A stretch of DNA of 64,000 bases, taken from positions 1 to 64,000 of the forward strand of contig CAWIHT010000012.1 of assembly GCA_963836085.1 (NCBI GenBank), read 5' to 3'. Position 1 is the first letter of the stretch. Each line of letters begins with the position of its first letter. Shown piece after piece: positions 59,396 through 64,000 of the stretch. The notes under the pieces are model-generated. The model worked only from the letters and a program-made list of their open reading frames with translations, had not been told where the DNA came from and did not search any database. This DNA comes from JAHEEL01 sp963836085 (GTDB taxonomy: Bacteria > Actinomycetota > Acidimicrobiia > Spongiisociales > UBA5794). The position numbers and the translations under genes were made by a program.

Positions 59396-60472
59396 TTGGG
59401 AGTATTCGAAGCGATCGGCACCGAAACCCATGAAGAGATCCTGTTCGGTGCAGACCTGGCAAGCGGTCTCCGAACGATCATCGCAATCCATGACACGTCC
59501 CTCGGTCCCGCCCTCGGTGGGACCCGTTTCTATCCGTATGCGGATGAAGACGCCGCACTCCTCGATGTTCTCCGCCTTGCGAAGGGGATGACGCTGAAGT
59601 CGGCCGCGGCGGGCTTGGATTTCGGCGGCGGGAAGGCTGTCATCATCGGTGACCCGGCGACGCTGTGGAGCAAGGACCTGATCCGCGCCTACGGGCGCGA
59701 GGTCAACACGCTTGGCGGCCGCTACGTCACGGCCGAGGATGTCGGCACCACCGTTGAGGACATGGTTCTCGTCTCCGAGGAGACTCCGTACGTCTCTGGC
59801 CTGCCATTCGATCTTGGCGGATCGGGCGATCCGTCCCCGGCCACGGCGCGGGGAGTGATGGCTGCCCTGCGTGCCATCGCCGAGCGTCTGTGGGGGACCA
59901 GCGATCTTGAAGGCCGTCGTGTCGCTGTTCAAGGCATCGGCAAGGTCGGCATGGACCTGGTTCGACGGCTCACCGAGGTTGGAGCCGAAACCGTCGTCGC
60001 CGACCCGAACGTCGCCGCCGTCGATTTCGCCACGGAGACATACGGCTCGGCGCCAGTGGCGCTCGACGAGATCTACGACGTCGACTGCGACGTCTTCTCT
60101 CCCTGTGCTCTCGGTGCGACGCTCAACGAGGAGACCATCCCACGCTTGCGGTGTGCTGCGATTGCAGGTTCGGCCAACAACCAACTCGCCGTTGACTGGG
60201 ATATGGACGCCATCACCGATCGCGGGATCCTCTACGCACCCGACTTCGTCGTGAACGCCGGTGGCGTCATCAACATTGCCGTCGAGGCCGATGGCTACTC
60301 GCCCGAGCGTTCTGCCGTGATGGTCGACCGCATCTACGACAACCTGATGATCGTCTTCGAAACCGCCGACAGCGAAGGCGTGAACCCGAACGTGGCCGGG
60401 TTGCGCTTCGCAGCACGCAGGATCGAGGAGGCGGGCAGTCGCCGATTCCAACACCTGTGTGACGAGAAGTGA
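59396..60472 (+). CDS. Leu/Val/Phe-type amino acid dehydrogenase
   Basis: 358 residues from TTG 59396, with AAAGGAG 5 nt upstream. N-terminal substrate domain: GPALGGTRFYPYADEDAALLDVLRLAKGMTLKSAAAGLDFGGGKAVIIGDP, with the substrate-binding Lys pair (GMTLK and GGGKAV). The NAD domain has RRVAVQGIGKVGMDLVRRLTEVGAETVVAD. The size and the short form fit leucine, valine or phenylalanine dehydrogenase rather than hexameric GDH. It oxidatively deaminates the amino acid to its 2-oxoacid. The fused E1 gene starts 10 nt downstream, so branched-chain amino acid oxidation is the natural reading. Confidence 0.9.
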   Translation: MGVFEAIGTETHEEILFGADLASGLRTIIAIHDTSLGPALGGTRFYPYADEDAALLDVLRLAKGMTLKSAAAGLDFGGGKAVIIGDPATLWSKDLIRAYGREVNTLGGRYVTAEDVGTTVEDMVLVSEETPYVSGLPFDLGGSGDPSPATARGVMAALRAIAERLWGTSDLEGRRVAVQGIGKVGMDLVRRLTEVGAETVVADPNVAAVDFATETYGSAPVALDEIYDVDCDVFSPCALGATLNEETIPRLRCAAIAGSANNQLAVDWDMDAITDRGILYAPDFVVNAGGVINIAVEADGYSPERSAVMVDRIYDNLMIVFETADSEGVNPNVAGLRFAARRIEEAGSRRFQHLCDEK

Positions 60473-60482
60473 GAGGAGTGCC

Positions 60483-62501
60483 GTGACCCTGGACTTCAAC
60501 CACAAGGACCTCGGGTTGACCGACGATGACCTCGTTGACCTCTACCGCAAGATGCTCATCTCGCGCCGCCTCGACGACAAGATGTGGGCGCTCAACCGGC
60601 AGGGGCGGGTCCCGTTCGTTGTCTCAGTCTCGGGCCACGAGGCGACGCAGATCGGCATGGCAGCCGCCCTCGATCCGACCAGGGATTGGTCGCTGCCCTA
60701 CTACCGCGACATCGCGTTCAACATCGGCCTCGGGGTCACTCCCCTCGACGTGTTCCTCGGCGTCTTCGCCAAGGCTGACGATCCGTCGTCCGGCGGCCGG
60801 CAGATGCCGAATCACTGGTCGGAACCGGACCTCAACCTCTTCACCCACTCCTCGGTGATTGCCACGCAGTACCCGCACGCCGTCGGCATCGCGTACGAGT
60901 TGAAGCGACGGGGCACCGACTCGGTCGTCTACGTGTCCGGCGGCGAAGGCTCGACATCCGAGGGCGACTGGCATGAGGCGATGAACTTCGCCGGAATCCA
61001 CAAACTCCCGGTGGTCTTCCTCATCCAGAACAACCTCTACGCCATTTCCGTGCCGGCGGACGAAGAGGTCGCAGGCCAGGTCGCCGACCGGGCCGAGGGC
61101 TACGGCATGCACGGCGTCGTCGTCGACGGCAACAACATCATTGCAATGTACGCCGCAGCCTCAGCAGCCGTCGAGCGGGCCCGAGCAGGCGACGGTCCGA
61201 CGCTCATCGAGGCGAAGACCTACCGCTACTACGCCCACACGTCGGACGACGACGACAAGCTCTATCGGACCAGGGAAGAAGTCGAACTCTGGCGCAGGAA
61301 GGATCCGGTCCCGAACTTCCGACAGTACCTCGTCGAGCAGCGAGCCCTCAGCCCTGCCGCTGAGGCGAAACTCGAATTCGAAGTGACGGCGCTCGTCAAC
61401 AATGCGGCTGCTGCTGCGGAGGACGCCGCCGACCCGACCGACGCGACCAGCAACGTCTACGCAAACCCAATTGTCCCGTCGGTGCCGGTCGAGACCATTG
61501 AGCCAACGCCGATCGGCGAAGAGGTCAACCTCATCACCGCCGTCAACCGCACACTGCACTACGCCATGGGGCGAGAGCCGAACAGCGTCATCTTCGGCGA
61601 GGACGTCGCCGACCCGAAGGGCGGCGTATTCAAGGCAACGGCCGGCCTCACCGACGCCTACGGGGCCGACCGTTCGTTCAACGCGCCGCTCGCCGAGTCG
61701 GTGATCATCGGTCTCGGTGTTGGCATCGCCGCTACCGGCACAAAGACGATCGCGGAGATCCAGTTCGCCGATTTCATCCACCCGGCGTTCGACCAGATCG
61801 TCTCCGAGGTCGCCAGGATTCGCTACCGGACCAACGGCCGATGGGCCTGCCCGATGGTGATCCGAACGCCATACGGCGGAGGCATCCACGGGGCGCTCTA
61901 TCACTCGCAGTCGATCGAAGCGTTCTACGCACACGTGCCCGGCCTCAAGATCGTCACGCCCTCAACACCGGCGGATACGAAGGGCCTGCTGCTGTCGGCC
62001 ATCGACGACCCCGATCCGGTGATGTTCCTCGAGCCGAAGAAGCTGTACCGCCTGGCAGTCGGACCCATGCCCGAGGGCGACCATCGAGTCCCGATCGGCA
62101 AGGCAGCCCTGCGCCGCACCGGGAACGATCTGACGATCATCTCGTACGGATCGATGGCTCACTTCTCCGTCGAAGCTGCCGATATCCTGCGCGCCGAGGG
62201 CATCGATGCGACGGTCGTCGACCTCCGCTCCCTCCGTCCGCTCGACTGGCCGACCGTTGAGGCAGCGGTCAAGCGCACCAGCAAGGTGCTGATCGTCTAC
62301 GAAGACAACGAGTTCCTCGGCTACGGGGCCGAGGTCTCCGCCCAGATCTCCGAGAAGGCATTCGATTGGCTCGACGCCCCGGTCCGCCGCTACGCGTCTC
62401 CGGACGTTCCAACCTTCCCCTACGCCGCCTCCCTCGAAGACCAGATCATCCCGAACGTCGCAGGCATCGTCGAACAAGCAAGATCCCTCGCCGCGTTCTG
62501 A
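60483..62501 (+). CDS. 2-oxoacid dehydrogenase E1, alpha-beta fusion (branched-chain type)
   Basis: 672 residues from GTG 60483 (GAGGAG 4 nt upstream). Residues 1-330 are E1 alpha: GHEATQIGMAAALDP, YYRDIAFNIGLG, and the ThDP motif SGGEGSTSEGDWHEAMNFAGIHKLPVVFLIQNNLYAISVP. Residues 350-672 are E1 beta: TAVNRTLHYAMGREPNSVIFGEDVADPKGGVF, FNAPLAESVIIGLGVGIAATG, LYHSQSIEAFYAHVPGLKIVTPSTPADTKGLL. The ALYHSQS and GxGxHGALYHSQ features point to branched-chain 2-oxoacid rather than pyruvate E1. E2 and E3 are not in the window. Following a Leu-type dehydrogenase, it would make acyl-CoA from branched-chain 2-oxoacids. Confidence 0.92.
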   Translation: MTLDFNHKDLGLTDDDLVDLYRKMLISRRLDDKMWALNRQGRVPFVVSVSGHEATQIGMAAALDPTRDWSLPYYRDIAFNIGLGVTPLDVFLGVFAKADDPSSGGRQMPNHWSEPDLNLFTHSSVIATQYPHAVGIAYELKRRGTDSVVYVSGGEGSTSEGDWHEAMNFAGIHKLPVVFLIQNNLYAISVPADEEVAGQVADRAEGYGMHGVVVDGNNIIAMYAAASAAVERARAGDGPTLIEAKTYRYYAHTSDDDDKLYRTREEVELWRRKDPVPNFRQYLVEQRALSPAAEAKLEFEVTALVNNAAAAAEDAADPTDATSNVYANPIVPSVPVETIEPTPIGEEVNLITAVNRTLHYAMGREPNSVIFGEDVADPKGGVFKATAGLTDAYGADRSFNAPLAESVIIGLGVGIAATGTKTIAEIQFADFIHPAFDQIVSEVARIRYRTNGRWACPMVIRTPYGGGIHGALYHSQSIEAFYAHVPGLKIVTPSTPADTKGLLLSAIDDPDPVMFLEPKKLYRLAVGPMPEGDHRVPIGKAALRRTGNDLTIISYGSMAHFSVEAADILRAEGIDATVVDLRSLRPLDWPTVEAAVKRTSKVLIVYEDNEFLGYGAEVSAQISEKAFDWLDAPVRRYASPDVPTFPYAASLEDQIIPNVAGIVEQARSLAAF

Positions 62502-62522
62502 TCAGGTCGCCGGAGGCCAGAT

Positions 62523-62700
62523 CGTTTCCTCCCCTTCAGGGGGAGGTGGCAGCGCCCTCTTCGATTCCTCCCCTTCCAGGGGGAGGTGGCAGCGCCCTCT
62601 TCGTTTCGTCCCCTTCAGGGGGAGGTGGCAGCGCCCTCTTCGATTCCTCCCCTTCAGGGGGAGGTGGCAGCGCCTCCGAGGCGCTGACGGAGGGGGTCTC
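62523..62700. repeat. array of four ~39-bp palindromic repeats
   Basis: Units begin at 62523, 62562, 62602 and 62641 (39, 40, 39 nt and a last modified one). Each contains CCTCCCCTTCAGGGGGAGG, a 7-bp hairpin, followed by TGGCAGCGCC. The fourth continues into a second palindrome (GCGCCTCCGAGGCGC) and ACGGAGG. Only tandem copies, no unique spacers, so this is not CRISPR. It may act as the terminator of the E1 gene. Confidence 0.85.
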
Positions 62701-62785
62701 TCGCCGGCGTCGAGCGGCGGCCAGAGATCTCAGAATTCTTCGAGATTCTTGTTTCTCGGCCCCGGTTTCTGTCACACCCGGCAGG

Positions 62786-62791
62786 TAGGTT
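62786..62791 (+). promoter_or_regulatory. -10 hexamer TAGGTT upstream of the HNH pseudogene
   Basis: It ends 6 nt before ATG 62798, so the relic still carries a leaderless-type promoter. Confidence 0.4.
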
Positions 62792-62797
62792 GCGGGT

Positions 62798-63935
62798 ATG
62801 GGACATCACGATCTCTCCACCGCAACGATCGAGGAACAGTTCCTCGACCACGAGGCGATCATCGCCCGGTCCCGAGCCGCACAGATGTCGCTGTTGCGGG
62901 AACTCGACCGGCGTCAGGTCGCTGTGCGGGACGGGCATCGGTCGTTGAAGGAGTGGGCGGCGGGTCGGATGGACGTGGCCCCGGAGACGGCCGGGATGCT
63001 GGTGTGCAACGGCGTGGCGTCTCGAAGACCTCCCCGACGTTGATCGAAGCCGTCGCTTCTGGTGTGATCGGGTTTGATCGGGCCGTTGCGGTCTGCCGGT
63101 TTGCGCGACGTGACGACTCGTGTGACATTCTGGGTGAGACGGCCGGGTTCGATATTGCCGGGATCCGCATCCGTACGGCACGGCGGCGGCGTTTGGCGCC
63201 GATCGATGAGGAGATGTCGTTCGAACAGCGCTACGTCGCGATCCAGCCGAACCTCGACGAATCAGCGTGGACCCTGTCGGGTCGCCTCCCCGGCTACGCC
63301 GGACGCACCGTCGTGGCCGCCCTCGAAGCGAGAGCCGACAGCTTCCCGTACGGACCGACCGTGAACCCGTCCCGCACCACGAGGAACGCGGATGCGTTGT
63401 GGGCGATCAGCCAAGACTCGATCACCGGCGACAACGGAAGCCGCCGTCGACAGTCACGGCTCCGATGGTGTCAGTCTTTGTCGACGCCACCGAAGCGGCA
63501 GCCACCAACGCCGAGACCGGTATCACGGTTGAGGCGGCCCGCAGGTCGGGCTGAACACGCTCCAAGCAATCCTGTGTGACGGTGTGGTTGAGGTCACCGC
63601 CCGCACCTCGGACGGGACACCGCTCGCCGTCGGGTCGACGCACCAGAGTCATCCCGCCGAGACTCCGAAGGTTCATCCTGCATCGTGACGGCGGGGTCTG
63701 CACCATCTCGGGCTGCGTCTCCCGCTACCGCCTCCAGGTGCATCACACCACCCCATGGTCTGAGGGCGGACGAACCGACGCCGAGAACCTGTCGACCGTC
63801 TGCTGGTTCCACCACCATGTCGTGATCCACGGCCACGGCTTCACCATCGACCCGGGCTCCCCACCCCAGAGGAGACGCCTCACCCGACCCCGAATCCACG
63901 CCCCACCCCACCGCACCACCTGGCGAATCGCATAG
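62798..63935 (+). pseudogene. DUF222/HNH endonuclease, broken by several frameshifts
   Basis: The protein can only be read by changing frame. Segment 1 (62798-about 63020) is the DUF222 N-terminus (HDLSTATIEEQFLDHEAIIARSRAAQMSLLREL...WAAGRMDVAPETAGMLVCN). Segment 2 (about 63020-63450), in another frame, has LIEAVASGVIGFDRAVAVCRFA and RYVAIQPNLDESAWTLSGRLPGYAGRTVVAALEARAD. Segment 3 (about 63455-63630) has VSVFVDATEAAATNAETGITVEA, then a further shift to LNTLQAILCDGVVEVTARTSDGTPLAVG. Segment 4 (to 63935) holds RRFILHRDGGVCTISGCVSRYRLQVHHTTPWSEGGRTDAENLSTVCWFHHHVVIHGHGF, a complete HNH motif. At least three frameshifts are needed. Such genes are multi-copy in actinobacteria and this copy is dead, unless the frameshifts are sequence errors. 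Confidence 0.85.
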
Positions 63936-63957
63936 ACCACGGAGCCGAGCAGCCGAA

Positions 63958-64000
63958 TCGACTCCTCCCCTGACGGGAAGGAATTGTGGGAAGGAATTGT
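63958..64000. repeat. copies of the CCTCCCCTT-type palindrome family at the right edge
   Basis: CTCCTCCCCTGACGGGAAGGAATTGTGGGAAGGAATTGT carries the TCCC...GGGA arms and a repeated GGGAAGGAATTGT. It is related to the elements at 51112-51136 and 62523-62700. The array continues beyond the window. Confidence 0.55.

Noticed and set aside
62523..62700. CRISPR-like array
   Set aside because: Units are contiguous with no unique spacers, and no cas genes are nearby.

Overview
What it is: a GC-rich chromosomal window of an actinobacterium. Pointers are the codon bias (GTG and TTG starts common), actinobacterial families (a Septum_form-type protein, a DivIVA/Scy-like giant coiled coil, DUF6326, a DUF222-HNH relic), Thr/Ser-rich lipoproteins, and secreted proteins with Cys-containing SLH-like repeats (GCNPPxNDxFCP) that I associate with Acidimicrobiia. 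The class assignment is inference. No phage, insertion sequence, CRISPR array, plasmid gene or rRNA was seen; the only decayed gene is a frameshifted DUF222-HNH copy at the right end. Layout: 0-4.5 kb holds two exported proteins with SLH-like repeats flanking a lipoprotein; one is a 5'-nucleotidase. 4.5-9.8 kb holds small membrane proteins, a hemolysin-III-like protein, a nucleoside-type deaminase, an adenine deaminase and an Xaa-Pro aminopeptidase. 9.8-18.6 kb (minus) holds a giant DivIVA-like coiled coil, then an ATP-type PEP carboxykinase, archaeal-type class I FBP aldolase and a phosphohexomutase, i.e. a gluconeogenic run. 18.7-23.4 kb is a tightly coupled hypF-C-D-E set for [NiFe]-hydrogenase maturation with no hydrogenase subunits and no hypA or hypB. 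23.9-28.3 kb is a TetR regulator, ATP-grasp ligase, N-formylglutamate-amidohydrolase-like protein and a converging DUF1704/MATCAP-like metallopeptidase. 28.4-35.2 kb holds a zinc-ribbon membrane protein, a DHFR-like reductase, an NmrA-type protein, a 2-oxoacid:ferredoxin oxidoreductase (alpha; beta-gamma fusion) and acetyl-CoA synthetase. 35.37-35.65 kb is a tRNA Glu-Asp-Phe cluster. 35.8-41.6 kb holds an internally shortened shikimate dehydrogenase, a SulP transporter with a candidate short uORF, a P-loop kinase overlapping a GH13-like protein, and a SpoIIAA-like protein. 41.7-48.1 kb holds a membrane protein, a rhodanese, a DszB-like desulfinase, an EamA exporter, a CLC-type channel lacking the gating glutamate, and a DUF6326 protein. 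48.1-52.1 kb has lipoproteins, an acylphosphatase and a pterin dehydratase. 52.1-62.5 kb holds a GNAT/acyl-CoA synthetase fusion, a tandem GNAT protein, a GH13 amylase, small membrane proteins, a Leu/Val-type dehydrogenase and a fused branched-chain 2-oxoacid dehydrogenase E1. The last 1.5 kb is palindromic repeats and the HNH pseudogene. How it works together: Acs, a possible Acs-modifying acetyltransferase, the ferredoxin oxidoreductase, branched-chain amino acid oxidation, PEP carboxykinase, aldolase and phosphohexomutase suggest growth on acetate or amino acids with gluconeogenesis. Recurrent signal: eleven start codons are preceded at exactly 6 nt by a TAnnnT -10-like hexamer, implying widespread leaderless transcription. 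Best candidates for under-described biology: the ATP-grasp/amidohydrolase/MATCAP-like module, the DszB-like enzyme with conserved Cys/His/Arg beside a rhodanese, and the kinase/GH13-like pair.
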